From: an uncultured Gammaproteobacteria bacterium
Lineage (GTDB): Bacteria > Pseudomonadota > Gammaproteobacteria > Rariloculales > Rariloculaceae
DNA length: 15,532 nucleotides
NCBI GenBank assembly: GCA_946887385.1
Contig: CAMPKU010000092.1
Coordinates: 1-15,532 of the forward strand
Direction: 5' to 3'
A program made the position numbers and the translations under genes. The notes beneath the pieces are model-generated. The model had not been told where the DNA came from, did no database searches, and was given only the letters and a program-made list of their open reading frames with translations. Below are positions 6,750-15,250 of the stretch, piece by piece. How positions within the stretch are numbered: position 1 is the stretch's first letter; the number at the start of each line of letters is the position of its first letter.

Positions 6750-7190
6750 ATGGCGAAGTATTCCGGGGGATGCGAGCACGTTCACACGAGCTCGGATAAA
6801 GATCCGATCGACAATCACACTTGCCACTGCTCCGTATGCAAGCGCGTAACGGGACAAGCCACGACGCACGTCGTGTTCTTCAATCACGGCGATCTCAAGG
6901 TCGACAACCTGGCCGGGTTGAAGCGCCAGCCGTTCAACGATCAAAATCCGAAGGGCCCGCTCGAGCTGTGCACGTGCGGCACGTGCGGCAAACCGATCAT
7001 GCTCGACGACAAGCAGAAGCGCATTCGCGTGATCGTGCCGAACCTGATGGGCTACGACGAGAAAAGCCTGAAGCCGACGTATCACGCCTTCTACGACGCG
7101 AAGAGCGGCGCACCGCGCCCGAGCGACGGCATGAACGTTTGCGAGGGGCTGCGCCCCGAGTTCGTTTGGCCGCAGGGCGTACCCTCTTAA
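6750..7190 (+). CDS. GFA/CENP-V-fold zinc protein
   Basis: This is a small cytosolic protein of the GFA family (glutathione-dependent formaldehyde-activating enzyme, CENP-V fold), 146 residues. Family members bind zinc through cysteine clusters; whether any given one acts on S-hydroxymethyl-glutathione is often uncertain. The catalytic-type cluster is clear as TCHCSVCKRVTG, with C25, C27 and C30. A second cluster is CTCGTCG (C74, C76, C79). The first structural motif is GGCEHVH, where C8-x-H10 replaces the usual C-x-C. There is no formaldehyde dehydrogenase neighbour, so a detoxification role is not supported by context. I chose the ATG at 6750 because AAGGTGA (6738-6744) lies five bases upstream; an in-frame GTG at 6741 falls inside that SD. 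The gene converges with the downstream hydrolase across an 86 bp gap containing only a 5 bp hairpin (7216-7229) with no T-run. Confidence 0.85.
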   Translation: MAKYSGGCEHVHTSSDKDPIDNHTCHCSVCKRVTGQATTHVVFFNHGDLKVDNLAGLKRQPFNDQNPKGPLELCTCGTCGKPIMLDDKQKRIRVIVPNLMGYDEKSLKPTYHAFYDAKSGAPRPSDGMNVCEGLRPEFVWPQGVPS

Positions 7191-7276
7191 CTAGCTCAAG
7201 AGACGCTGCAGCCCACGCCTGATTAGGCGCAGGGATTGCTCGTTGCGCCGGTAACCGCGTTACGCGCCGGTCGTGG

Positions 7277-8275
7277 CTAGCTCAGCAGCTCGAGCAACGC
7301 TTCCGCCACGGCGTCGGGTCGATGCGCAGGCAGATCGTGGCCCGCACCTTCGACGATGCGCCGTGCCACGAGCTGCGTGAATCTGCGCTGATCGGCGGCG
7401 GGGCTCTCCGCGGGCCGGCCGCCGAGGCCCGACGCCCCCGGCGCTAGCACGATCGCCGGCACGTGGACGGGTGGCTGCTCGGCGAGCCGGCGCTCCAGCC
7501 CCATGAAGCGCGGCTCGCCGGGCGCGTTCATCAAGCGATGACGGTACGAATGCACCACCACGTCGACGAAATCCGGGTTGTCGAACGACGGCGCGGAGCG
7601 CGCATAAGCCTCGTCCGTGTATTGCCATTCGGGCGACCAGCTTTCCCACAAATAGCGAATGATGTCGTGGCGATCCGCTTGCAGCGCGGCCGCGCCCTGC
7701 TCCGTGTTGAAGTACCACATGTACCAGAACCGCGCGGCCTGACGCGCCGGCATCGAGCCGCCGCGTGTTGTGGTGTTCTGCACGGAGTAGCCGCCGATCG
7801 AAACCTGGCCGATGACGCGCTCGGGCGCAACGATCGACACGATGCAGGCTGCGCGGTTACCCCAATCGAAACCGGCGAGCGCGAAGCGCTCTAGCCGGAG
7901 CGCATCGGCGAAGTCGAGCACGTCTTGCGCGAGCGCCGCCTGCTCCGCCGTCCGCGGCGCCGACGCCTCGCGAAATCGCGTGGGGCCGTAGCCGCGCAGC
8001 CACGGCACGAGCACGCGGGCACCGGCGGAAACGAGCGGCGCGACGACGCCGTCGAACGATCGCACGTCATACGGGAAACCGTGCAACAGCATGACCGCGG
8101 TGCCGGACGGATCGCCGTGCTCCTCGTAGCCGATGTCGAGCACGTTCGTTCGCACGGTGCGCACTCGCGAATCCGTGGCTGGTTGCGCGATCGATCGTTG
8201 AGCTGCGCCGGAGAGCGCGGTGGCAACGCCTACTGCGCCCGCGTGCTGCAAGAATTCTCGTCGACTCGGCGGCAT
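7277..8275 (-). CDS. Tat-exported alpha/beta hydrolase, epoxide-hydrolase-like
   Basis: This is an alpha/beta-hydrolase of 332 residues with a twin-arginine signal peptide (SRREFLQHAGAVGVATAL, then likely cleavage near SIA|QP at 30). The oxyanion-hole motif HGFP is at 65-68. The nucleophile elbow is GFDWG with D137, an aspartate as in epoxide hydrolases and haloalkane dehalogenases rather than a serine. The lid region WYMWYFNTEQG and SFDNPDFVDVVVHSYRHR are typical of one epoxide-hydrolase-like branch. The catalytic histidine is H313 in EGAGHDLP. The usual charge-relay acid after strand 6/7 appears to be Ser282 (in PGASGLGG) instead of Asp, so activity may be altered. The start ATG has GGGAG six bases upstream. 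The gene is divergent from the DUF3817-like gene and convergent with the GFA-like gene. The substrate is unknown. Confidence 0.88.
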   Translation of the reverse strand: MPPSRREFLQHAGAVGVATALSGAAQRSIAQPATDSRVRTVRTNVLDIGYEEHGDPSGTAVMLLHGFPYDVRSFDGVVAPLVSAGARVLVPWLRGYGPTRFREASAPRTAEQAALAQDVLDFADALRLERFALAGFDWGNRAACIVSIVAPERVIGQVSIGGYSVQNTTTRGGSMPARQAARFWYMWYFNTEQGAAALQADRHDIIRYLWESWSPEWQYTDEAYARSAPSFDNPDFVDVVVHSYRHRLMNAPGEPRFMGLERRLAEQPPVHVPAIVLAPGASGLGGRPAESPAADQRRFTQLVARRIVEGAGHDLPAHRPDAVAEALLELLS

Positions 8276-8394
8276 ACGCTACTCCCGGCAACCGTCCGCG
8301 CTCGAGCGGCGCGAAATCTTGTTGGCGCAGCGTGTCTGGCTCTGCCACGATTGCCGCCGCGACTCGTCGCATTCAACTTCTCGGGGAGCAAGGC

Positions 8395-8754
8395 TTGGCG
8401 AATCCGTTCGATCTCAGTAGCCCCGCCAAGCGGTTCCGATTCGTGGCGTTTTTCGAGGCGCTCACCTGGCTAGGGCTGCTGATCGGCATGGCATTCAAGT
8501 ATCTGCCCGCCGACGGCAATGAGCTCGGCGTGAAGATGTTCGGCCCGCTGCACGGCGGCGCGTTTCTCGTTTATCTGCCGATTTGCGCGTGGACGATCCG
8601 GCGGCTGCGCTGGGGGTTCTTCACCGGCTTCGTCGCAATCCTGGCGGGGTTCCCGCCCTTCGGTACGTTTCTGTTCGAGGTTTGGGCGGCGCGCACGGGC
8701 CGCATGGGCGAGCTGTCCGCGCCCAAGCTCGAGGAGCAGCGATCGGCCGCCTGA
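8395..8754 (+). CDS. DUF3817-like integral membrane protein
   Basis: This is a small inner-membrane protein of about 119 residues resembling the DUF3817 family, which has no assigned reaction. Three membrane segments are visible: FVAFFEALTWLGLLIGMAFK, GPLHGGAFLVYLPICAWTI with the family's conserved LHG motif, and FTGFVAILAGFPPFGTFLFE. The KYL motif after the first segment also fits. The C-terminal tail is charged and cytosolic. I chose TTG at 8395 because GGGGAG (8383-8388) sits six bases upstream, and the extra 21 residues from an in-frame GTG at 8332 have no SD and no family-like sequence. The gene is divergent from the hydrolase (119 bp gap) and converges with the large permease. Confidence 0.8.
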   Translation: MANPFDLSSPAKRFRFVAFFEALTWLGLLIGMAFKYLPADGNELGVKMFGPLHGGAFLVYLPICAWTIRRLRWGFFTGFVAILAGFPPFGTFLFEVWAARTGRMGELSAPKLEEQRSAA

Positions 8755-8831
8755 AACCGTCGGGCACAGGTTCGGCTGATCCAAATATCTCCGTCTCGTG
8801 CTTGGTCGCTCGCGCGGAGGGGTCGAGCTCG

Positions 8832-11354
8832 TCAGTCGTGGCGGAGAGCCACGAGCGGGTTCACCCTGCCCGCGCGCAGCGCAGGAATCAAAGCCGCGGC
8901 TGCGCACGCCGCCACGATGCAGAGCAGGCTTGCTCCGTAGGCCACGGGATCGAAGAGCTGCACCGTAGAGCCGATCTGCTCCGCCGCCGGCGTGGCGAGC
9001 AACGCAGCAGCGAGCCCTACCGTGAGCGTGCAGCCCACGGTCAAACCAATACCGACGGGGCGCGCGCACTGCAACAACACGAGCCTGCCGACGCTGCGAT
9101 TGCTTGCGCCGAGCGCCATCCGCACGCCGATCTCGCGCGTACGTTGCTCGACGAGATACGACAGCACGCTGAAGAGCCCGGACAGCGTCAAGAGCAGTGC
9201 CAAAGAGCCCAGCGCCAGCGTGAGCCAGAATGCAGCGCCGAGGATGTACGTCTCCGCGAGCGCAAGGGTCTGAAGCGTAGACACTTCGCCCATGTTGGGG
9301 TCGACGGCGGCGAGCCGATCGACGATCTCGCGACGCGCGACCTCGGCATCGACGCGGACACGGGCTGTCAGCGCAGTACCGGCGGCGTCCGTGCCGATCG
9401 GCATGTAGACGCGGGCGCCGCCGCCCACCATGAAGCCGCCGAGACTCAATCCCGCAACGTCGCGCGAAATGCCGATCACCACGGCCGTGCGCGGTTTCAG
9501 CAGAGGGTCATCGTTCGGCGCGGCGGGCGCCGCGGGCTCGGTTTGCCCAATCGTAGGGTCGGGCTCCACGCGCAGCACCTGCCCGAGAGCGTCGCCGCCG
9601 GGCCACAGCTCGCGCGCCACCGTCTCGGAGACGACGACCACCGCTTCGTTCGGATTGCGCTCGGTGTCGGCGAAACCGCGCCCGCGCACCACGTCGATGC
9701 CGAGCACGCCGAAGTACTCCGGCGACACGAATTGATACGTGAGGACCGACCGGCTCCCCGCACCTTCGCCGTACGCCGCTACGCCGGCTACGCCGCCGAG
9801 AAAGCCAGGCCACGCGGCGGCTACTTGCGCGACGCTCGACGCGCCCTCCACGGCTTCGAGGATGGCGCCGCGCCGCTCTTCATTGAGCACCGCCACCGTC
9901 ACGACATCGGCAGTGCGGAAACCCGGATCGCGGTCCGCTGCCGACCATGCGCTGCGCAGGAAGAGCGCGGCACAGATGAGGAGCAGAACGGAGCCCGTCA
10001 CTTGTAGCGCAACGAGCGCATCGCGCGCGCGCCCGGGACGCGCGCTGCCGAGCAGCTGGCCGTTGATTGCACGCGTGAGCTCCACGCGCGTGGCCTTCAG
10101 CGCCGGCACGAGCGCGAACAATACCGTCGAGGCCATCGCTGCGGCCACCAGAAACAGCGCCACGCGCCAATCGGCGGGCGGCACGGCGACACGCAAATTG
10201 CCGATGTCCGGCGGAAAGCTCGTCGTGAGGAAATACACCGCGCCGTTGAGCACCACGCGTGCAATGCCGAACGCGAGCGCGGCGGCAATGAGAGCGAGCA
10301 ACAGACTTTCGATGAGCAACTGCCACACGACGCGGCGCCGCGACGCGCCGATCGCGAGCCGGATGCCGATCTCACGTTGCCGAGCGACCAGGCGTGCGAG
10401 CAACAAATTGGCCACGTTGGCGCAGCCGATCATCAGGATGAGCCCGAACGCGAAGAACAGCGGCATGAATGCAAGCATCGCCAACGCCGGTTGCGGCATC
10501 GTGCCGAGCTTTGGCGTGAGGACAAGGCTTGCCGCAACGCGGTCATCGCCGCGCTGTGCCGCGCGCTGCGAATCCCACGCGACGAGCTGTGCGAGCGCCT
10601 GGCCTTGCGACACTCCGGGCTTCAGCCGTCCGACGACGTTGAATGCCGAGGATCCTTCGCGCGCGGCCGGTTCGCGCAGCGCATCGCGAACCGAGAGCGG
10701 AGCCCAGAAGTCGGGCGCCGCGACAACCTCGAGCCCGCGAAAACCCTCCGGCATCACGCCGATCACCTGAAACAACGTGCCGTTGACCCTGTAGGAGCTG
10801 CCGATCACCCCTGAGTCCCCGTCGTAATGCTGCAGCCAGGCCCTGTGGCTCAGGACGATGACGGGCGGGCGCCCCGGCTCATCGTCCGAAGGGTTAAACC
10901 CGCGTCCCAGGGCGGCGCTCGCACCGAGCACGCTGAAAAAGTTGCCCGTGACGATGCGCCCCTCCCGCCTGACGCCCTCGATCCACGCGACCACGTCCGC
11001 CGTGCTCGCGAACGCGTCGGCGAACACGTCCGTCTCGCGTAGCAGCGCGTCGTACTCCTCGCGCGTGAACATTTCGGGCTGGGCGATCGCCGATTGCTGC
11101 CGCTCGACGCCGAACAGCTCGTGCGGGCTTCTCACCTCGTCCACGCGAAAAACGATCGCGTTCAAGATCGTGTACACGGCCGCTACGAGCCCGAGGCCGA
11201 GGCCTACCGTAACGACGATCGTAAGGGCCGCCAGCGGCGCTCGAGCCAACGTGCGACACGCGTACCGAGCATCGCGCATGAGTCCATCGAGCATCGAGCT
11301 CGAACGGGCACGGGTGTGCGGCTGCGCCGGGGAGTTCGCGCGGCGAAAATTCAT
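8832..11354 (-). CDS. ADOP/MacB-like duplicated ABC-type permease
   Basis: This is a large inner-membrane permease with two MacB periplasmic-core plus FtsX units, the layout of the ADOP (acidobacterial duplicated orphan permease) family. The first membrane helix is in RDARYACRTLARAPLAAL then TIVVTVGLGLGL, followed by a periplasmic core with VIVLSHRAWLQHY and VIGVMPEGFRGLE. FtsX motifs are REIGIRLAIGAS (about residues 325-336) and REIGVRMALGAS (about 738-749), and the protein ends NPLVALRHD, all typical. No ATPase gene is in the window, which is common for this family. The cargo is unknown; macrolide, lipoprotein or peptide export are known for relatives. The chosen ATG at 11354 gives 840 residues and has GAGG eight bases upstream. 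ATGs at 11294 and 11279 are closer to the family's usual start but have poor SDs; a GTG at 11477 adds unrelated sequence. Confidence 0.9.
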   Translation of the reverse strand: MNFRRANSPAQPHTRARSSSMLDGLMRDARYACRTLARAPLAALTIVVTVGLGLGLVAAVYTILNAIVFRVDEVRSPHELFGVERQQSAIAQPEMFTREEYDALLRETDVFADAFASTADVVAWIEGVRREGRIVTGNFFSVLGASAALGRGFNPSDDEPGRPPVIVLSHRAWLQHYDGDSGVIGSSYRVNGTLFQVIGVMPEGFRGLEVVAAPDFWAPLSVRDALREPAAREGSSAFNVVGRLKPGVSQGQALAQLVAWDSQRAAQRGDDRVAASLVLTPKLGTMPQPALAMLAFMPLFFAFGLILMIGCANVANLLLARLVARQREIGIRLAIGASRRRVVWQLLIESLLLALIAAALAFGIARVVLNGAVYFLTTSFPPDIGNLRVAVPPADWRVALFLVAAAMASTVLFALVPALKATRVELTRAINGQLLGSARPGRARDALVALQVTGSVLLLICAALFLRSAWSAADRDPGFRTADVVTVAVLNEERRGAILEAVEGASSVAQVAAAWPGFLGGVAGVAAYGEGAGSRSVLTYQFVSPEYFGVLGIDVVRGRGFADTERNPNEAVVVVSETVARELWPGGDALGQVLRVEPDPTIGQTEPAAPAAPNDDPLLKPRTAVVIGISRDVAGLSLGGFMVGGGARVYMPIGTDAAGTALTARVRVDAEVARREIVDRLAAVDPNMGEVSTLQTLALAETYILGAAFWLTLALGSLALLLTLSGLFSVLSYLVEQRTREIGVRMALGASNRSVGRLVLLQCARPVGIGLTVGCTLTVGLAAALLATPAAEQIGSTVQLFDPVAYGASLLCIVAACAAAALIPALRAGRVNPLVALRHD

Positions 11355-11541
11355 GAGCGGTGCCTCGGGCTGTTCTTGCTCGTCCTCCCGCGTTGCAACG
11401 GCTATGCCACGGGCGCCGGCCCTGGACGGCACGCGCTGCAACGAACGCGAGCGGACTTCGCGTGCCATCTGTCCCACAATCGCTCAGCGCGTCTCGGTTC
11501 CGGGAAACGGAGACGATGCCGATCGCGAGGAGGAGCCGGCT

Positions 11542-11577
11542 ATGGACAAGCCTCGTAGCCCGCACAACCATGGCTGA
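11542..11577 (+). CDS. Possible 11-codon leader ORF
   Basis: A very short frame, MDKPRSPHNHG then TGA, has one of the strongest ribosome sites in the window: AGGAGGAG at 11528-11535, eight bases before the ATG. It ends 35 bp before the start of the small secreted protein on the same strand, so it could be a translated leader. No attenuator hairpin or codon run is evident, and a chance SD is possible. Confidence 0.35.
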   Translation: MDKPRSPHNHG

Positions 11578-11612
11578 CAAAGCTTTTCGCCACTTCAACG
11601 TTGGAGACACCC

Positions 11613-11948
11613 ATGCACATCAGAATCGCCGCGATCACCATGAGCCTGCTCGTCGCTTCGACGGCGTTCGGACAAGACGACTTGAGCTTTGCCGCGATCA
11701 GCGCACGGCATGCGGCGGTAAGAATGAGCGACGCCGAGCTCGCGAGAATCCGCGCCGAAGGCGAGTGCCTTGCGGGCATCAAGGCGCTCAACGCCCTGCC
11801 GATGGACGAGTTTCAGCCGAACATCGAGTGGCTCAACATCCGCACACAGGCGATGCTCGCGTTCGCGCGGCCGTGCGAGGTGCTCGTGATACTCGAGGCC
11901 GCGCACGACGCGCTCGCGACCTCGAACGCGCCCGGTCTCCGCGACTGA
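11613..11948 (+). CDS. Small secreted hypothetical protein
   Basis: This is a 111-residue predicted periplasmic protein I do not recognise. A signal peptide spans residues 1-20 (MHIRIAAITMSLLVASTAFG), with cleavage before QDD. The mature part is mostly helical and has two cysteines, C52 (GECLAG) and C88 (RPCEVL), which could form one disulphide. I chose ATG 11613 because GGAG lies six bases upstream; a TTG at 11601 overlaps that SD. It is isolated, between the permease (divergent) and the TonB receptor (convergent). Confidence 0.7.
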   Translation: MHIRIAAITMSLLVASTAFGQDDLSFAAISARHAAVRMSDAELARIRAEGECLAGIKALNALPMDEFQPNIEWLNIRTQAMLAFARPCEVLVILEAAHDALATSNAPGLRD

Positions 11949-12001
11949 CGCGGATTATCGCGACTACGTGCCGCTCGGGTCCTCTGGTTGCTCGTTCCGT
12001 C

Positions 12002-15000
12002 TCACAGCGAGATGGTTAGGCCCAGGAAGAACCGGCGACCGAAGGGATCGTAGTTGATGCTGGTGCTACCAAGAGCGTTGTTCGTCGACGTGGCACCGAC
12101 CACCTCCGGCTGCGCGTCGAACAGATTGTCGATACCGGCGCGTAGCATGTAACGATCTTGGAACGCCCAATCGGCGAACAGATCGAACTGGTTGTGCGAG
12201 TTGACGCCTTGGAGATCCGACGATGTCCCGGGTTGCGGATCGATCGTCGGCAAGTACTGCCAGCGCAAACCCAGGCCCCACGACCCGCGTTGATAGCGCG
12301 CCGTCGAGAAGACCCTGTAGTCGAACGAGGAATTGAACGTGGTTCCGGTGTACTCGATCGGATTGGCACCGGGGAACGCTGCTTCCGAATACTCGTCGAG
12401 GAACGTGGCCTGGAAGTTCGTGTTCAGCATTCCCGCCGCGCCGACGTCGAAGTTCAAATCCAATTGAAGATCGAGGCCCTTCGCCGTGAGACCGCCCTGG
12501 TTGAAATAGCGCGCATCGAACGTTCGAGCGGCACCGGTGGCCCCTTGCTGCGGAGTGGCACCGACGTACTCGCGGTTGATCAGCGCGCAGAACGGATTTC
12601 CGGCCGCGAGCTCGGCCCCGCTGTACGTGCCGGGCGCGGATGCCACCAACGGATTGAAGGCCGGATCCATGCACTGCCGATAGATCGTGGCGAATGCCGG
12701 GGTGCCGATGGCTTCCGTAAGATCGATGTCGAACAGGTCGGCGGAAAACGTGGCCCTGTCGAACGACAGCACCATGCCGAACGTCACCGTGTCCGCTTCC
12801 TCGGAACCGAGACCGGGGTTGCCTTCCGTGATACCGATCGAGAACGGGAAGTTGAACGTGGCACCGAACACGTTGAACATCCAATTGTCGGCGCTGGGCG
12901 TGCCGGGCACATACAGCGACGGCGGAGCGCCGTCGCGCACCATGAGCTCTTGGCACAACGTTTGGAGGTTGAACCGGTTCGGGTTCCCCGGCACGTTGCC
13001 CCACACTTGCGTGCCGGTCCAGGAGCCGCAGGCGTCTTGAGCGTTGCCCTCGAGCACGCTACCGCCGCGCGGCGTGAACAGCTCCGTGATGTTCGGCGCG
13101 CGGTTGGCCACCTGCCTGCCGCCGCGGAATCGGAGCCGGTCGTTGACCGTCCAGTCGAACAGTACCTTGTGCGTCTTGATCGAGCCGACGGTGCTGTAGT
13201 CCGACCAACGCACGCCAGGATCGATCTCGAACGACTGGACGAACTTTCGATCGCGGACCAGCGGGATCGCCAGCTCCGCGTAGACTTCCGTAACGTCCGT
13301 GGACCCCGCGACGGACACCGGCAGGATGATGTTTTGAATCACGCTCGGGCGGTCTTGGTTCGCGTTGAAGCCCGAATCGGGGTCGAACGCGAACTCCTCC
13401 TCGCGGTACGTGGTGCCGGCGGCGAACAGCAGCTCGCCCGCCCACATCTCGGCCAAGCCGCCGGAGACGTTCGCTTCGACGATGTCCTGCGTCAGCGTCG
13501 TGACATTGTTCATCCGCAGCACGATGTAGTCCGCGCAGTCCTGCGACACGGACGGCGTGTTGTTCACCGAGCCGTCCGCGTTGAAGATCGGCAGGCCCGA
13601 CGTGCAGTGACCGGTCACGGCCAGCGGGAAGAAGCCGGGTAACGACGAGATGTCGAAGTCCTGCCCGTACATGTCCGCGTTGAACAGGTTTTGCAGCCGC
13701 GGCAAGAACGGAAATCCTTCCGGCTGGCGCGCGTTGACGGTGGTCTTGCCGTGCGACACCGACGCTTCCCAGTTCCAGTCACGGTTGTTGACCGCGAGGT
13801 CGCCGCGTACGCCGCCGATGACCTGGAACACGTTGCCCGTCGTCTCGGTGACGAAGTTCGGGATGTAATCGAGACCGCCGGCGTACGTCCACGGAGCATC
13901 CGGAGTAGGCCGTGAGCTCAACAACGCACCGAGCTGCGCCGGCACCGGGTGCCGCGTCACGCCTGCGGGATGCTGCATGAACTGCGGCGAGTTCGGATCG
14001 TCGTACAGGCTGTTGTACGGCACCGTCGGCGACCACACGTTGAAGGCGCCGGACACGAAGCCGTAGGCGCGCGCAAACGTTTCGGAAAAGCGCGCGGTCG
14101 CGAAAGCCTCGACGCCATCGGAGATCTCGTAGCGGCCTGAGCCGAAAATCGAGTAGCGCTCGAGCGGCAGCTGCAGATAGTTGTGCTCGCGATCGATGTA
14201 GCCGAGCGATCCGTCCGGATTGAGCTTGAAGCTCGTCGGCCCTTCGCCGCCGATCGGTCCCGTGTAGGGATGAGCCGGGTCCGTCGGGTTCAAGGAATTG
14301 AACACGTTGCCGTTCTGATCGATGAGATAGTTCGTGGCCGGCGGCAGCCAGCCGGCCGTCGGCGCATTGGTGCCGTCGACGACGAACGTCGAGAGATTGG
14401 AGCTGCCGAGGCCGCCGGCGTTCGTGCCGGGATCGTTCCAACCGGCCACCACCCAGTCGCGATCGCGCCCGTAGATGATCTCGCGGCGGGCGTAGTCGAT
14501 GCCGAGCATGACGTTGCCGCGGTTGTCGCTGAAATTCGTGCCGAACAAGCCGCTGACGAGCGTCTCCTGGCCGTCACCTTCCTGGTTCAGGCCCATCTGC
14601 ACGTTGAAGTCGACGCCTTCGAAATCCCGCTTGAGCACGAAGTTGACGACGCCGGCGACGGCATCCGCACCGTAGACGGCGGCTGCGCCGCCGGTGATGA
14701 CCTCGACCCTATCGATGGCCGACGCCGGAATGGTGTTGACGTCTACGACGAGCTGGCCGTTCACGGGTTGCACGCGCCGCCCGTCGAGCAGCACCAGCGT
14801 GCGGTTCGTGCCGATGCCGCGAAGGTCGAGCGTGGCGGCGCCAGGCGCTGCGCTGGCCGACGGAAACGGCGTATTGGCATCGCTGAGCTGCGACTGCGAG
14901 CCCGCGATGTTGAATTGCGGTAACTGGTTCAGCGTGGCTTCGAGACCGAAGTTGCTCCGCTGACTGAAGGCTTCCGCATCCACCGTGACGATCGGCGTCT

Positions 15001-15154
15001 GCGCGGAGTAGTCGCGGCGTACGATACGAGAGCCGGTGACGATGACTTCTTCCAGCCCATCGTCCTGGGCGAATGCCCCGGTATGCACCGTGGTCGCCAA
15101 CGCGAATGCGCAAAAAGACAAGACGCAAACACGGCGAATGTATTGCCCGATCAT
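12002..15154 (-). CDS. TonB-dependent outer-membrane receptor
   Basis: This is a 1050-residue TonB-dependent receptor that imports a ligand through the outer membrane using energy from TonB-ExbBD. The signal peptide spans residues 1-29 (cleavage FA|QDD). The TonB box is EEVIVTGSR at 35-43. The plug carries PIVTVDAEAF, LDLRGIGTNRTLVLLDGRRV, VDVNTIPASAIDRVEVITGG and AAAVYGADAVAGVVNFVLKR, all classical. The rest is a 22-strand barrel with long loops and paired cysteines (for example in QDACGSW and LQTLCQEL), ending FFLGLTISL. The large size is like receptors for oligosaccharides or peptides rather than small siderophores, but the ligand cannot be read from sequence. I chose ATG 15154 because GGGGGA lies about six bases upstream and a signal peptide begins there; a TTG at 15214 adds 20 residues that spoil it. 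It has its own promoter. Confidence 0.95.
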   Translation of the reverse strand: MIGQYIRRVCVLSFCAFALATTVHTGAFAQDDGLEEVIVTGSRIVRRDYSAQTPIVTVDAEAFSQRSNFGLEATLNQLPQFNIAGSQSQLSDANTPFPSASAAPGAATLDLRGIGTNRTLVLLDGRRVQPVNGQLVVDVNTIPASAIDRVEVITGGAAAVYGADAVAGVVNFVLKRDFEGVDFNVQMGLNQEGDGQETLVSGLFGTNFSDNRGNVMLGIDYARREIIYGRDRDWVVAGWNDPGTNAGGLGSSNLSTFVVDGTNAPTAGWLPPATNYLIDQNGNVFNSLNPTDPAHPYTGPIGGEGPTSFKLNPDGSLGYIDREHNYLQLPLERYSIFGSGRYEISDGVEAFATARFSETFARAYGFVSGAFNVWSPTVPYNSLYDDPNSPQFMQHPAGVTRHPVPAQLGALLSSRPTPDAPWTYAGGLDYIPNFVTETTGNVFQVIGGVRGDLAVNNRDWNWEASVSHGKTTVNARQPEGFPFLPRLQNLFNADMYGQDFDISSLPGFFPLAVTGHCTSGLPIFNADGSVNNTPSVSQDCADYIVLRMNNVTTLTQDIVEANVSGGLAEMWAGELLFAAGTTYREEEFAFDPDSGFNANQDRPSVIQNIILPVSVAGSTDVTEVYAELAIPLVRDRKFVQSFEIDPGVRWSDYSTVGSIKTHKVLFDWTVNDRLRFRGGRQVANRAPNITELFTPRGGSVLEGNAQDACGSWTGTQVWGNVPGNPNRFNLQTLCQELMVRDGAPPSLYVPGTPSADNWMFNVFGATFNFPFSIGITEGNPGLGSEEADTVTFGMVLSFDRATFSADLFDIDLTEAIGTPAFATIYRQCMDPAFNPLVASAPGTYSGAELAAGNPFCALINREYVGATPQQGATGAARTFDARYFNQGGLTAKGLDLQLDLNFDVGAAGMLNTNFQATFLDEYSEAAFPGANPIEYTGTTFNSSFDYRVFSTARYQRGSWGLGLRWQYLPTIDPQPGTSSDLQGVNSHNQFDLFADWAFQDRYMLRAGIDNLFDAQPEVVGATSTNNALGSTSINYDPFGRRFFLGLTISL

Positions 15155-15193
15155 TGGATATCCCCCGTCCAAGATGGTTGTCTCGTGTCGCCG

Positions 15194-15221
15194 AGTATGG
15201 GCCGATCTTCGCAAGCGTCAA
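15194..15221 (-). promoter_or_regulatory. Sigma70-type promoter of the TonB receptor gene
   Basis: On the minus strand TTGACG (15216-15221, 5/6) and CATACT (15194-15199, 4/6) are 16 bp apart. Transcription would start near 15187, giving a leader of about 33 nt. It lies wholly between the upstream permease stop and the receptor start. Confidence 0.55.
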
Positions 15222-15250
15222 GTTGGCGCGCGCGGCGAGCGAGTCGCGTT

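Noticed and set aside
7216..7229. CGCCT-GATT-AGGCG hairpin between the convergent GFA-like and hydrolase genes as a terminator
   Set aside because: Only five base pairs and no T-run on either strand, so it is too weak to call.
8583..10007. Plus-strand open frame of 474 codons opposite the permease and across the DUF3817-like gene
   Set aside because: It overlaps two well-supported genes and its product is low-complexity Arg/Ala/His-rich.
12158..13642. Long plus-strand open frame of 494 codons opposite the TonB receptor
   Set aside because: It is a GC-rich shadow of the receptor gene: arginine-rich product, no family-like motifs, no SD.
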